Notes: generated by a model not told the origin, from the sequence alone. A stretch of DNA of 64,000 bases from Gemmatimonadaceae bacterium (GCA_036003045.1 DASYSS010000017.1:1-64000), one strand, 5' to 3'. Shown: positions 53,991 to 63,670, counted from the stretch's first letter. Numbers and translations: made by a program.

Positions 53991-54308
53991 GTGAATGGCT
54001 TCGCCGCACTGCGAGACGGAGAGCAGTGCGTTTCCGAGCGCCGATCGCATTTCACGGCGCGGCCAACGCAAGTCGTCGATGGGCTGTCGGAGATCGAGGG
54101 TGTGCGAGTGACCGCGCCGGTAGGGAGCTTCTTCGCGTTCTTCACCGTCGATGGCCTCGGCGACTCGGCGTCATTTGCTCTCGACCTGCTTCGCGAGTCG
54201 GGAGTGGCGTTGGCTCCGGGGTCGGCGTTCGGCGAAGGAGGAAAGGATGCGCTGCGGTTGTGGTTTGCGTCGTCCAGAGAGACGATCGATGCCAGCCTCG
54301 ATCGGTAG
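53991..54308 (+). pseudogene. C-terminal fragment of a fold-type I PLP aminotransferase
   Basis: A frame of about 105 residues that matches only the end of class I/II aminotransferases: a helix with AALRDGEQCVSERRSHF, then VVDGLSEIEGVRV, the turn PVGSFFAFFTVDG, the helix FALDLLRESGVALAPGSAFG, and RLWFASSRETI. The PLP lysine and the large domain are missing, and no upstream frame supplies them. GTG is the first in-frame start, but there is no ribosome site. It is most simply a gene remnant. Confidence 0.65.
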
Positions 54309-54463
54309 TTGCATTGGGAACGGCTGGCCCGGTCTTGACGGAGGGGGTTCCCGAGGTTCAGGAGCGCGGAGATAGTGGAGTCGTCGTCAGCGATTTGTAA
54401 GCCGGCCGGAAACCGTCGATCGGTCATCTCGCCGCGGCGCGCGCGGGCCGTACTTTTAGGGCC

Positions 54464-57400
54464 ATGCGCACTCTCGCCCTCTTCGCGTTCGCGACCACCG
54501 CCGTCGCGCAAACGCCAACGGATTCAGTCAAGCTCTCGTCCGTCGTTTCCGGCCTCAAGCTTCGCTCGATCGGCCCCGCGCTGACGAGCGGGCGAATCGC
54601 CGACATTGCCGTGCATCCGACCGACAAATCCATATGGTATGTCGGCGCCGCGGCTGGTGGTGTCTGGAAGACGACGAACAATGGCATCTCGTTCACCCCG
54701 ATCTTCGACGCCGAGGGGTCGTTCTCGATCGGCGTGGTGACGATCGACCCACGCAATCCGAACGTCATCTGGGTCGGCACCGGCGAGAACAACGTGCAGC
54801 GCGTCGTCGCGTACGGCGATGGCGTCTACAAGTCGATCGACGGCGGCAAGAGTTGGACGAACACTGGGCTCAAGGAGTCCGAGCACATCGGCCGCATCGT
54901 CGTCGACCCGCGCAACTCGGACGTCGTGTACGTGGCGGCGCAGGGTCCCCTATGGCGAAAGGGCGGCGATCGTGGACTCTACAAGACGGCCGACGGCGGG
55001 AAGACGTGGACGAAAATCTTGCACGTCGACGACTGGACCGGCGCGAACGACGTGCAGATCGACCCGCGCAATCCGGACGTTCTGATCGCGACGATGTGGC
55101 AGCGCAATCGGCGCACGTTCGGGTTCGTCGCCGGCGGTCCGGGTTCGGGCATCTACCGCTCGACCGATGCCGGCAAGACGTGGACGAAATCGCAGTCCGG
55201 ATTTCCGTCGGATGACCTGGGGCGCATCGGCCTGTCCATGTCGCCGGCGAATCCGAGCGTGGTCTACGCGATGGCCGAAGCGGCGAACGACAAGGGTGGA
55301 TTCTTCCGGTCGAAGGACGGCGGCGCGAGCTGGGAGCGAATGGGACCGACGCAGATGGGCGGCAACTACTACAACCGCATCTTCGCCGACCCGAAGAACG
55401 TCGACCGCGTGTACGCGACCGACGTCAACCTCCAAGTCACCGACGACGGCGGGAAGTCATTTCACAGAGTAGGCGAGCAGTGGAAGCACGTCGACAATCA
55501 CGTGGTGGTCGTCGACCCCGACAACACGGACCATCTGATCGTCGGCTGCGACGGCGGTGTGTATGAGACGTTCGACCGCGGCGCTTCTTGGCGTTTCTCC
55601 GCCAATCTTCCCGTCTCCCAGTATTATCGTGTCGCGACGGACAACTCGCGCCCCTTCTATAGAGTGTACGGCGGCGCGCAGGACAACTTCTCGGTGGGCG
55701 GACCCAGCCGAACACGCAGCAACAACGGCATTCGCAACGCCGACTGGTTCATCACGAGCGGCGGCGACGGCTTCGGCAGCGTCGTCGATCCGGTCGATCC
55801 GAACACGGTCTACGCGGAGTCGCAATTCGGTGGACTGAGCCGATTCAACCTTCGCACCGGCGAAATCACGGCGATCCAGCCGTTCGATTCAGTCGGCGAA
55901 GCGCTGCGCTGGAATTGGGACTCGCCGCTGTTCGTGAGCCCGCACAACCATAACCGCGTCTACTTCGCGGCGAATCGTCTCTTCCGCAGCGACGACCGCG
56001 GTGACAGTTGGCGCGCGGTGAGCCCGGATCTCTCGCGGCAGATCGACCGCAACAAGCTCAAGATCATGGACCGCGTGTGGGGCGTCGATGCCGTGGCGAA
56101 AAACGTCTCGACGACGCTCTTCGGCACGATCTTCACGATCGCCGAGTCGCCGATCAAAGAAGGCTTGCTGTTCGTCGGCACGGACGACGGGCGCGTGCAG
56201 ATCAGCGAAGACGGCGGCACGCATTGGCGCGCGATCGACCATTTTCCCGGCGTCCCCGACACGACGTTCGTTTCGCGCGTCGTGCCGTCGAACCAAGACG
56301 TGAACACGCTGTACGTGACGCTCAACAACCACTGGTCCGGCGACTTCAAGCCATATGTCGTCAAGACCACCGATCTCGGGAAAACCTGGACGAACATCAC
56401 CAGCGATCTGCCCGCGCGGGGCGACGTGTGGTGTCTCGCCGAGGATCCCGTCGATCGGAATCTGCTGTTCGTCGGCACGGAGTTCGGGCTCTTCTTCACG
56501 AATGACGGCGCAAAGAGGTGGACGCAGCTCAAAGGCGGCTTACCGACGATCCAGGTCCGCGACATCACGATCCAACGGCGCGAGAACGATCTCGTGCTCG
56601 CGACGTTCGGCCGCGGCTTTTACGTGCTGGACGACTACACGCCGCTGCGCATGCTGAACGATCAGGCGATCGTGCAGGCGGGAAGTCCGGCCGGCGGCCG
56701 TGCCGCATCGTGCGCCGGCGATCCGTGTACTGGCGCGGACATTCTCTTCCCAGTGCGAGCGGCACCGCTCTACGTCGAGTCGAGCCCACTTGGCTTGCCG
56801 GGCAGGTCCTTCCAGGGCGCCGGCCAGTACATGGCGAGCAACCCGCCCTATGGCGCGGTCTTCACCTACTATCTCAAAGACGCGCTCGAATCGCGCAAGG
56901 ATCGCCGGCGAAAAGCGGAGTCTGCGGCCGAGAAGAAGAACGCCGACACGTTCTATCCGCCGTGGGATTCGCTCAAGGCCGAAGATCGCGCCGAGGATCC
57001 GGCCGTGATCGTGACTGTGAGCGATGCAAGTGGTCAAGTCATTCGCCGTTTCACCGCACCGACGGGCGCTGGCATCAGCCGAGTGGCGTGGGATCTGCGG
57101 CTTCAGCCGGCTGATCCGGTGAACGGGCCGCCGTACCGGCCCGATCCTGACTATCCGTTCACGTCGCCGCCGCTCTCCCCGTTCGTACCCCCGGGCATGT
57201 ATCAGGTCGCGCTCTCGAAGCGGGTCGACGGCGTGTTCACGCCGCTCGGCAGCCCGCAGCGATTCCAGGTGGTGGACGTCGACAGCGTGCCCGGTCGCGT
57301 GATGGCGACGATCGCCGAGCAGCGGAAAGTCGCGGATCTCGAGCGCTCGGTGCTCGGGACGTCGGCGCTGGTGAGCGAGACACTGCGGCGAGTCGGATTC

Positions 57401-57775
57401 TTGAGGCGCGCGATCGACGAGACGCCGTCCGCCGATACGTCTCTCGCCAAGCGCGTGAGGATTCTCGAACAGCGGCTTATCGATGCGCGCGAGGCGCTCA
57501 GCGGCGATCCGACGCTGGCGCGGCGGCAGGAGGCGACCACTCCCTCGCTCGACGGGCGACTTCAGACGGCGATCGGGAATTCGTGGGGCACTTCGCTCTC
57601 GGCGCTCAATCCGTCGCAGACGGCGCAGATTGACATCGTGAGACGGGATTTCGGCGCCGTGCTTTCGCGCGTTCAGCAGTTGGTCGAGGTCGAGCTCAAG
57701 GCGCTGGAGGACGCCGCGGAACGTGCAGGTGTCCCATGGACGAGCGGGCGAATGCCGAGACCGCCGCTCGACTGA
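54464..57775 (+). CDS. Sortilin/VPS10-like BNR-repeat secreted protein 2
   Basis: A 1103-residue paralogue of the protein at 32125-35598. A short signal peptide ends TTAVAQT. Asp-box repeats fill about residues 40-720 (SIWYVGAAAGGVWKTTNNG, YKSIDGGKSWTNTGL, YKTADGGKTWTKILHV, IYRSTDAGKTWTKSQ). The C-terminal part has a beta domain with PGMYQVALSKRV and a helical end. It has no long Gly/Arg linkers, unlike the first copy. The function of this bacterial subfamily is not established; a surface-binding or glycoside-cleaving role is possible. Confidence 0.85.
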   Translation: MRTLALFAFATTAVAQTPTDSVKLSSVVSGLKLRSIGPALTSGRIADIAVHPTDKSIWYVGAAAGGVWKTTNNGISFTPIFDAEGSFSIGVVTIDPRNPNVIWVGTGENNVQRVVAYGDGVYKSIDGGKSWTNTGLKESEHIGRIVVDPRNSDVVYVAAQGPLWRKGGDRGLYKTADGGKTWTKILHVDDWTGANDVQIDPRNPDVLIATMWQRNRRTFGFVAGGPGSGIYRSTDAGKTWTKSQSGFPSDDLGRIGLSMSPANPSVVYAMAEAANDKGGFFRSKDGGASWERMGPTQMGGNYYNRIFADPKNVDRVYATDVNLQVTDDGGKSFHRVGEQWKHVDNHVVVVDPDNTDHLIVGCDGGVYETFDRGASWRFSANLPVSQYYRVATDNSRPFYRVYGGAQDNFSVGGPSRTRSNNGIRNADWFITSGGDGFGSVVDPVDPNTVYAESQFGGLSRFNLRTGEITAIQPFDSVGEALRWNWDSPLFVSPHNHNRVYFAANRLFRSDDRGDSWRAVSPDLSRQIDRNKLKIMDRVWGVDAVAKNVSTTLFGTIFTIAESPIKEGLLFVGTDDGRVQISEDGGTHWRAIDHFPGVPDTTFVSRVVPSNQDVNTLYVTLNNHWSGDFKPYVVKTTDLGKTWTNITSDLPARGDVWCLAEDPVDRNLLFVGTEFGLFFTNDGAKRWTQLKGGLPTIQVRDITIQRRENDLVLATFGRGFYVLDDYTPLRMLNDQAIVQAGSPAGGRAASCAGDPCTGADILFPVRAAPLYVESSPLGLPGRSFQGAGQYMASNPPYGAVFTYYLKDALESRKDRRRKAESAAEKKNADTFYPPWDSLKAEDRAEDPAVIVTVSDASGQVIRRFTAPTGAGISRVAWDLRLQPADPVNGPPYRPDPDYPFTSPPLSPFVPPGMYQVALSKRVDGVFTPLGSPQRFQVVDVDSVPGRVMATIAEQRKVADLERSVLGTSALVSETLRRVGFLRRAIDETPSADTSLAKRVRILEQRLIDAREALSGDPTLARRQEATTPSLDGRLQTAIGNSWGTSLSALNPSQTAQIDIVRRDFGAVLSRVQQLVEVELKALEDAAERAGVPWTSGRMPRPPLD

Positions 57776-57804
57776 ACGCGGGAGGCCGTCAGTTTCTCAG
57801 GCGG

Positions 57805-58359
57805 CTAGAGCTCGAAGCCCGCAATCTCCGGCACTGCACCCAAACGGATCGGCACGACCGACGTGCCGATCCCTCGCGAGACGTACATCGACACGCGATT
57901 CGGGTCGCGATACCACCCGCTGACGTAGCGGCCGCTCCCCCGAGGTCTCCACACGGCGTGCCCGAACGGTGCGAGCTGTCCGCTGTGCGTGTGCCCGGCC
58001 AGCATCATCACGAACGGAATGCGCGCGTTCGCGTCGAGGAACTCGGCGAGCGGCGGCAGCGCGTTGCTTCGGTCGACCTAGTCGCCGGTCAGCGCGATCA
58101 GGTCGGGGCGCAGCGCGTTCGTTCGAGCGGCGACCGCTCGCTCATGATGACCGACGTCGTGGAGGTGGAGGTCGGTCAACTGAACGATCCGAATCGAATC
58201 GTTGTCCGGTCGCGGCGCGAGCGAATGCGACGAAACGACGAGTCGGTTGGGTTCGATCAGCCAGCCGTCCGAGCCGATCGCCGCGACGACTCCGCACTCG
58301 GTGACCGAGAGCCATTGGCGACGGGAAAGGCGAGTCGAACTTCCGCGGGAGTCGGTCAT
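57805..58359 (-). pseudogene. Broken metallophosphoesterase (nonsense codon and internal deletion)
   Basis: The upstream frame has RIVQLTDLHLHDVG (the first metal motif) and ALRPDLIALTGD, then a TAG at 58078-58080 where the family has a large residue. In frame after the TAG the reading continues VDRSNALPPLAEFLDA and then jumps to FVMMLAGHTHSGQLAPFG (the last metal motif) and MYVSRGIGTSVVPIRLGAVP. About 100 residues with the central GNH motif are absent. An intact enzyme would be a roughly 300-residue YkuE-like calcineurin-fold phosphodiesterase. Stop plus deletion point to decay rather than recoding. Confidence 0.8.
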
Positions 58360-58548
58360 CACTTCAATAGTAAGATGCGGGCTCCCGAGACCGGGCGGCC
58401 GGGCTGAACCGCGGCCTCGAGGCGCGAAACCGAAGGCCAAGGTGGAACACGCTCCGGATTACGTTTGGGTGGGGGTGAGGCCGGTGTTCGATGCGGTAAG
58501 GGCGCGGATCTGACCTCCGAGGTGTCAGAGTACATTGAGGAGTAAGAA

Positions 58549-59451
58549 ATGAGGCTCGAGACGATCGTACTCGCGACGGCGCTGCTCGCGTCGCCGGTGG
58601 CGGCGCAAGCTCCGCAGCCCGACGGTGCGGGGCTCGAGCGTGGGACGCTGCCGGAGAGTTGGGCCGAGTCGCCCGAGGGATGCGCGACTCGGCAAGCCGA
58701 TTTCCGAGTGCATGAATACGACGCCGACTTCTACATCCTGCGGCAGTCGGGGTGCACGAACTACGAGAAGCCGTTTCTCTATTTGATCTTCAGCGACGGA
58801 CAGGCGTTGTTGGTCGATACGGGCGCGAAGGGGGCGCGCGTCGCCGACGAGATCGCGGCGGCGTTGAAGCGCTGGGCCGACGCGCACGGCAAACCGCTTC
58901 CGAAGCTCATCGCCGCGCATTCGCACGCCCACGGCGATCACGTTGCCGGCGACTCGGCGCTCGCCGCGATGGCAAACGTCACGGTTGTCGGGACGAGCCC
59001 GGAAGCCGTGCAGCGGTTCTTTGGCCTGAAGTCATGGCCCGATTCGTCGGCGACGTTCGATCTCGGTGGACGTCAACTCGACGTCATACCGATTCCAGGA
59101 CACGAGCGCTCGTCGATCGCCATCTACGACCGTCGAACAGGAATTCTGCTCACGGGCGACACGATGTACCCCGGACGCCTCTATGTCGCAGATGCTGCCG
59201 CGTTCGCGAAGAGCGCGCGAAGGCTGGTGGACTTCACACGAGACCTGCGTGTGGCGCACGTCTTGGGCGCGCACATCGAAGAGTCGAAGACGCCGTTTCG
59301 CGACTATCCCATCGGAACGAAGTTCCAGCCGGAGGAGCATCGCCTGGAGCTCTCCCGCGGCCACCTGCTCGAGCTGTACGACGCGCTCGTGCTGATGGGA
59401 CCGACCGTCGTCAGGCGAGCGATGGCCGATTTCACGATCTGGCCCAAGTGA
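58549..59451 (+). CDS. Secreted metallo-beta-lactamase-fold hydrolase
   Basis: A 300-residue protein with a signal peptide ending PVAAQA. The MBL fold is clear: LIFSDGQALLVDTGAKG, then the zinc motif HSHAHGDHVAG (HxHxDH), a later His in PIPGHERSSIAIY, Asp in LLTGDTMYP, and His in VLGAHIEESK. GAGGAG lies before the ATG. The family includes lactamases, glyoxalase II and lactonases; the substrate cannot be told. It converges with the small LuxR-like gene after 7 bp. Confidence 0.88.
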   Translation: MRLETIVLATALLASPVAAQAPQPDGAGLERGTLPESWAESPEGCATRQADFRVHEYDADFYILRQSGCTNYEKPFLYLIFSDGQALLVDTGAKGARVADEIAAALKRWADAHGKPLPKLIAAHSHAHGDHVAGDSALAAMANVTVVGTSPEAVQRFFGLKSWPDSSATFDLGGRQLDVIPIPGHERSSIAIYDRRTGILLTGDTMYPGRLYVADAAAFAKSARRLVDFTRDLRVAHVLGAHIEESKTPFRDYPIGTKFQPEEHRLELSRGHLLELYDALVLMGPTVVRRAMADFTIWPK

Positions 59452-59458
59452 ACCGCGC

Positions 59459-59866
59459 CTAGAGCAATAACAGACCGCGTCGTACGCCGGCAGCCACGGC
59501 TTCCGCGCGCGACGACACGCCGATCTTCTCGAACAGCAGCTCCAGATGCGTCTTTACCGTGTTGGTCGAGATGCCGAGTCGCGCCGCGATTTGTTTGTTC
59601 CCGAGACCGTCAGCGAGCAACGCGAGAATCTCGCGCTCGCGGTTCGTGAGCAGGGCCCGCGGCTGGCTCACCGCGCCTGCGTCGTCCTCTCCGCTCGGGT
59701 GAGAATCCTCGACGTCGCGCGCGACTAGCACGACGTCAGCCGACGGCGCGACTTCGCCCAGCGACGTACCGACTCCGACAACGTCGAACGCCGGGTCAGC
59801 CGACAGCGCCGCCGCCAACCGAGTGCGCAATTCCTCCGACGCCGCGACGATCGCGATGCGCGTCAC
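59459..59866 (-). CDS. Miniature LuxR-type regulator
   Basis: A 135-residue regulator starting at GTG. The C-terminal 65 residues are a typical NarL/LuxR HTH (LTNREREILALLADGLGNKQ, IAARLGISTNTVKTHLELLF). The N-terminal part is only about 70 residues (IAIVAASEELRTRLAAALSA, then DVVLVARD); it looks like a receiver domain that has lost its second half. Asp in DVVLVARD might stand where the phosphorylated Asp lies, but this is uncertain. It is the last gene of an operon with two trypsin-like proteins, 12 bp after the second. Confidence 0.78.
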   Translation of the reverse strand: MTRIAIVAASEELRTRLAAALSADPAFDVVGVGTSLGEVAPSADVVLVARDVEDSHPSGEDDAGAVSQPRALLTNREREILALLADGLGNKQIAARLGISTNTVKTHLELLFEKIGVSSRAEAVAAGVRRGLLLL

Positions 59867-59878
59867 GAGGACACGCGG

Positions 59879-60496
59879 TCACGCCGCGCGCTTCGCAGCG
59901 ACACGGTCGACGAATCGGCGAACCATCTCCGCCGGCACGGCGACGCCGAGTCCGCCGACGACCATGCTGTTGATGCCGACGAGTCTTCCCTCGGCGTCGA
60001 CCAGCGGGCCTCCGGAATTTCCCGGCGCAAGCCGAATGTCCGCGACGATCCACCTCGGTACTTCCGTTCGTCGGTCGCGCGCGACGCCGTGCAGAACACC
60101 CATCGCCAGGGAATCGCGCATGCCGAGCGGATGTCCGAGGGCAAAGAGCAGCTCGCCGGGGCGCAGCGACTCAGCGTCGCGAATGCGGCTCCACACGTCC
60201 GATGAGCCGCCGGTCCGCCCGGCGTCGAGCAGCGCGAGGTCATGCGGCGGATGGTATGCGACCACCAGCGCCTCGCGCCAGCCTCGCGCATGGCCGACTT
60301 CCATGGTCGCGCCGCGCGACACGCAGTGAGCGTTCGTCACGACGAGACCCGAGTCTCCCCAGATCAGACCGGCGCCGCCACTTCCTGAATTCTGGTTGCG
60401 CACTTGAACGACGGCATGCGTCAGCGACTCGGCGAGAGTCTCCGTCGCCGATCGAACGAGCGCCGCCGCGTTCGAAATCGATGGTATTGCCGTCAT
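59879..60496 (-). CDS. Cytoplasmic trypsin-like serine protease
   Basis: A 205-residue DegP-like protease domain with no signal peptide or PDZ. The triad is complete: VVTNAHCVS (His), HPPHDLALLD (Asp) and LAPGNSGGPLVD (Ser). It lies between a PDZ-containing paralogue, with 4 bp of overlap, and the miniature LuxR gene. Lack of a signal peptide places it in the cytoplasm unless it is carried out by its partner. Confidence 0.87.
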   Translation of the reverse strand: MTAIPSISNAAALVRSATETLAESLTHAVVQVRNQNSGSGGAGLIWGDSGLVVTNAHCVSRGATMEVGHARGWREALVVAYHPPHDLALLDAGRTGGSSDVWSRIRDAESLRPGELLFALGHPLGMRDSLAMGVLHGVARDRRTEVPRWIVADIRLAPGNSGGPLVDAEGRLVGINSMVVGGLGVAVPAEMVRRFVDRVAAKRAA

Positions 60497-61437
60497 CGGT
60501 CGCGCTCCTCGTTCGATGTGCGAGCTCCACGATCGACCGGCGTTACCCTCGATTTGGTGATCGTGTCGCCCCGAAGGTGCTCCAGCTCGAGCGATCCGCC
60601 ATCGGGAACCGACGAGAGCGCATCGAGCAGATCAGTTGGACCGCTCAAGGAACGGCCGCCCGCCGAGAGCAGCACGTCGCCGATCAGCAGCCCCGCCGAT
60701 TCGGCGGGTGACCCGTCGGCGATCGAAACCACGACGAGTCCGAAATCGTGGGAAAGCTTGTGTCGCGAAGTCGTGGCCGCGTTGAGTGACACCTGCTGCA
60801 CCGCGACGCCGATGAACGGCCGGCGAATGTGTCCACGCTCGAGCAGCTCGTCGACGACTCGGTCCACCGTGGCGGCCGGGAGCGCGGTCGGCGTTCCACG
60901 CGCGAGCGCCGAATTGTCGATGCCAACCACCGCTCCGTTCGAATCGACGAGAGCGCCGCCCGAGAAGCCGTCGTAAATCGAAAGGTCGAGTCGCAAGACG
61001 CGCTCGATGCGACCGCCGGCGGCGCCACGCCATCCTTCCGCCACCGCGCTGACGATGCCGAAACTCGCCGTCGTTTTGCGTCCAGGTCGACCGACAGCAA
61101 GGACGAGTGAGCCGACGCGCGCCGCGTCATCGCCCGCTCGCTGAGCGACGGGAACACTGGCGCCGTTCAGTCGGAGCACAACGAGGTCGGAAGAGGGGTC
61201 TCGTCCCACGACCGTTGCCCGAGCGGACTCGCCGCTCGGCAGCGTTACGGCGACTTCGCCGTCGGCACGGACAGTATGGCTGGCGCTGACGACGATGCCG
61301 TCGCGCCAGACGATGCCACTCGACGGAATGCGTCGCCGGGCGTGAATGGCGACGATGGATTTACCGGCTGTCTCGACGGCGTCGGCAAGACTCGCTGATA
61401 GCTCGGTCAGTGGATTCTTCGATTTTGCTGGTGACAT
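60493..61437 (-). CDS. Cytoplasmic trypsin-PDZ protein
   Basis: A 314-residue HtrA-like protein without a signal peptide. His is in VVSASHTVR, Asp in DPSSDLVVLRL, and Ser in DGFSGGALVD (a slightly altered motif, GFSGG in place of GNSGG). A PDZ domain follows (about 215-300; GSPAESAGLLIGDVLLSAGG). GGAG precedes the ATG. It is the first of three genes (PDZ protease, protease, LuxR). The paired proteases may process or sense a cytoplasmic substrate and report through the regulator. Confidence 0.86.
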   Translation of the reverse strand: MSPAKSKNPLTELSASLADAVETAGKSIVAIHARRRIPSSGIVWRDGIVVSASHTVRADGEVAVTLPSGESARATVVGRDPSSDLVVLRLNGASVPVAQRAGDDAARVGSLVLAVGRPGRKTTASFGIVSAVAEGWRGAAGGRIERVLRLDLSIYDGFSGGALVDSNGAVVGIDNSALARGTPTALPAATVDRVVDELLERGHIRRPFIGVAVQQVSLNAATTSRHKLSHDFGLVVVSIADGSPAESAGLLIGDVLLSAGGRSLSGPTDLLDALSSVPDGGSLELEHLRGDTITKSRVTPVDRGARTSNEERDR

Positions 61438-61522
61438 GCGATCTCCAGAGGCGACAATCGCATGTTACCGATGGCGCAGCACCTCGGGCCATCGGATAAA
61501 TGGGGGAGACGCGCGCCGGCGC

Positions 61523-62548
61523 TTACTGATACTGGATGTACAGCGGCCGCGGTCGCAGGCCGAGCACTTCGGCTGGCGTGAGCAACGCGTCGTGATGCTT
61601 GACGTCGTTGTGGAAGAAGATCTTGAATCCCGTGTACTCCACCGGCTCGAGGTCGATGTAGTCGCGGTAGGACTCGAACTTCATCCACGGTGGACCCCAG
61701 CCGTCCATGTCCATCACGATCTGCACGCGCGGATCGACGGCGATCTTGTCGGCGTGGAGAATCATCGGTTTGAGCCACCGATGGACGATGAGGATCTTGG
61801 GCGGAAGGTTCTTCTCGGTCACCAACTGTTGCAATTGCTCCGACACCCAGTTGATGTCGGCGGCCTCGAACTGACCGACCTTCTTTCCCGGCGCCATCCC
61901 CTCTTTGGCGTGGTGCATCGAGAATTCGGCATCCATCGCAAGGTGGACGTCCGGGCGTGAGAGAAATGGCATGAGGCGCGGCAGCTCCTTTTGCATCGTG
62001 CTCTTCGCCACCTGAATGTCGAGGAAGAGCAGCGCGTTTCTCTGCTTCGCCCAGCCATACACCTTCTCGATGAGCGCCGAATCCATACGCAGGCGGTACA
62101 TGCCGTCCTTGCCGGGTGAGCCTTGCGCGACCACGGCGATCAGCTGCAGTGCCGGCTTGACCGGCGTCTCGGGATCCGCACGCTGCCAATCGCGCACGGC
62201 GTCGTCGAGCTTCGTGAGCATTTGCGCCGACGGATACTCGCCGAGCACTCCCATCCGCTTCGAGAGCGGATTGCCGTAGAAGGCCACGATGCGATTCGAC
62301 GGAAGGATCGACCCGGGCAGCGGAGCCGGCGCCGTCGGCCACGTTTTCATTTGGTGCCGGCCGAACGCGACGGTCGACGCGAAGGCGACAGAGTCGTGTT
62401 TTTTGCGCCCGGCAATGAGGTGGGTGCGCACGCTATCGCTCTCGCCGGCCGTCGTCGCCGCCTGAGCCGGAGTCTGCGCAAACGACGGCGCCGCGACGCA
62501 GATCGCGGCGACCAATGCGAACGCCGTCAAATGATCGCGATGCACCAT
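61523..62548 (-). CDS. Conserved secreted protein of unknown function
   Basis: A 341-residue protein from the ATG giving MVHRDHLTAFALVAAIC (signal peptide, cleavage near SFAQT). The body has strands and helices in the order of a TIM-like barrel: NRIVAFYGNPLS, KPALQLIAVVAQG, KQRNALLFLDIQVAK, DVHLAMDAEFSM, LPPKILIVHRW, VQIVMDMDGWGPPW, TGFKIFFHNDVKHHD. It looks like a glycosidase-type barrel with acidic residues at strand ends, but no assigned family. Alternative start 13 residues upstream. Confidence 0.6.
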   Translation of the reverse strand: MVHRDHLTAFALVAAICVAAPSFAQTPAQAATTAGESDSVRTHLIAGRKKHDSVAFASTVAFGRHQMKTWPTAPAPLPGSILPSNRIVAFYGNPLSKRMGVLGEYPSAQMLTKLDDAVRDWQRADPETPVKPALQLIAVVAQGSPGKDGMYRLRMDSALIEKVYGWAKQRNALLFLDIQVAKSTMQKELPRLMPFLSRPDVHLAMDAEFSMHHAKEGMAPGKKVGQFEAADINWVSEQLQQLVTEKNLPPKILIVHRWLKPMILHADKIAVDPRVQIVMDMDGWGPPWMKFESYRDYIDLEPVEYTGFKIFFHNDVKHHDALLTPAEVLGLRPRPLYIQYQ

Positions 62549-62786
62549 GAGACTTGAAAACGACGGACCACCCGACTTCGCAACCACTTCTCGTCCCTCC
62601 TCTGAACCCTGGCGTCTCCCCTATCGACTGACGCTAACGCCGGTCGACCAAAGATCTCCGTTCTACCGCGATCCCGTTCAAGCCAATACTCACAGGTTCT
62701 ACCCCGCCGACCCTGCCTGGTTGGAACCCCCCCGCCACCCCCGCCGTAGGGCTACAAGCAGCCCTCCATCCGGACTTCGCTTCCCT

Positions 62787-63509
62787 ATGCACCAACAGCC
62801 TCAGGCACCGGCTACGCCGCAGGCTCCGGCGCCCACGCCAATCGTCGCCCAGGACGCCGATCTTGGCGCCTTCCGGACTCAGCTTGCCGATCTCAGCGTC
62901 GAGCGCGCCGGGCTCAAAGCACAGTGGGACGGCCTGAAGAGTCAGCTCGACAACATGCTGCGCAACAATCCCGCTCGCCCCGGCGTGCAGCAGCAGTGGG
63001 CCAATGTCGGTGTTCAACTCGCGACTGTGGACGGAAAGATCGCGACGCTCGAAGCCCGCATCGCGTTCAAGCAGGGGCGGCCGTTCAACGTGGCGCCCAG
63101 AGCGAACCCTGGGGTTCCGAACTTCCCCTTCGTGTTTCCGAACCTGGCCGCGCCGGCGGTCTCGGCGCTCGCCATGGTTCTCCTGCTTCCCATTTCGATC
63201 GCGTGGGCGAGGGGAATCGTGCGCCGCGCACCGAGGCCGACTCCCGTGCCGAGCGACGTGACGATGCGGCTGGATCGAATCGAGCAGGCGGTCGACACGA
63301 TCGCTATCGAGGTCGAGCGCATCTCTGAAGGACAGCGATTCGTGACTCGGCTGATGGCAGAAAGGCCGGCGACCCCCGCGGCCGCGGAGGGATCGGCGGT
63401 TGACAAGGCGATGGCGCAGCAACCGCTGATGCTCGGCGCCGGGGCAATGGAGCCGATCGTCGTGCCCGAGCGCGACAGAGTGCGGCAGAGGATAATCACT
63501 CCTCACTGA
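62787..63509 (+). CDS. Coiled-coil single-TM protein
   Basis: A 240-residue protein. The start (MHQQPQAPATPQAP) opens a Pro/Gln/Ala-rich tail, followed by a heptad-like helix (about 24-95; LADLSVERAGLKAQWDGLKS, LATVDGKIATLEARIA), a TM segment (about 125-143; VSALAMVLLLPISIAWA), and a second charged helix with IEQAVDTIAIEVERI. No family recognised. The open frame upstream has no ribosome site. It is divergent from the secreted protein gene across about 240 bp. Confidence 0.6.
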   Translation: MHQQPQAPATPQAPAPTPIVAQDADLGAFRTQLADLSVERAGLKAQWDGLKSQLDNMLRNNPARPGVQQQWANVGVQLATVDGKIATLEARIAFKQGRPFNVAPRANPGVPNFPFVFPNLAAPAVSALAMVLLLPISIAWARGIVRRAPRPTPVPSDVTMRLDRIEQAVDTIAIEVERISEGQRFVTRLMAERPATPAAAEGSAVDKAMAQQPLMLGAGAMEPIVVPERDRVRQRIITPH

Positions 63510-63670
63510 GGGGTAGAGTCGCTCGACAGAGGGCGCGAGGCCCGCGTCGAGCGCGGACCCCACGCCCGTGTTCTTGCCCTTCTAGAATCGGCCCGCACAG
63601 TTTCATGTGAACGGGATCGCTGCTGATCGCGTCTCATGGTTGGTACCGTCGCCCAACGCCGAGGGGCTCG

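Noticed and set aside
58078-58080. TAG in the metallophosphoesterase as a recoded (amber) codon
   Set aside because: No suppressor tRNA or recoding element is visible, and the central domain is missing as well, so decay is the simpler explanation.
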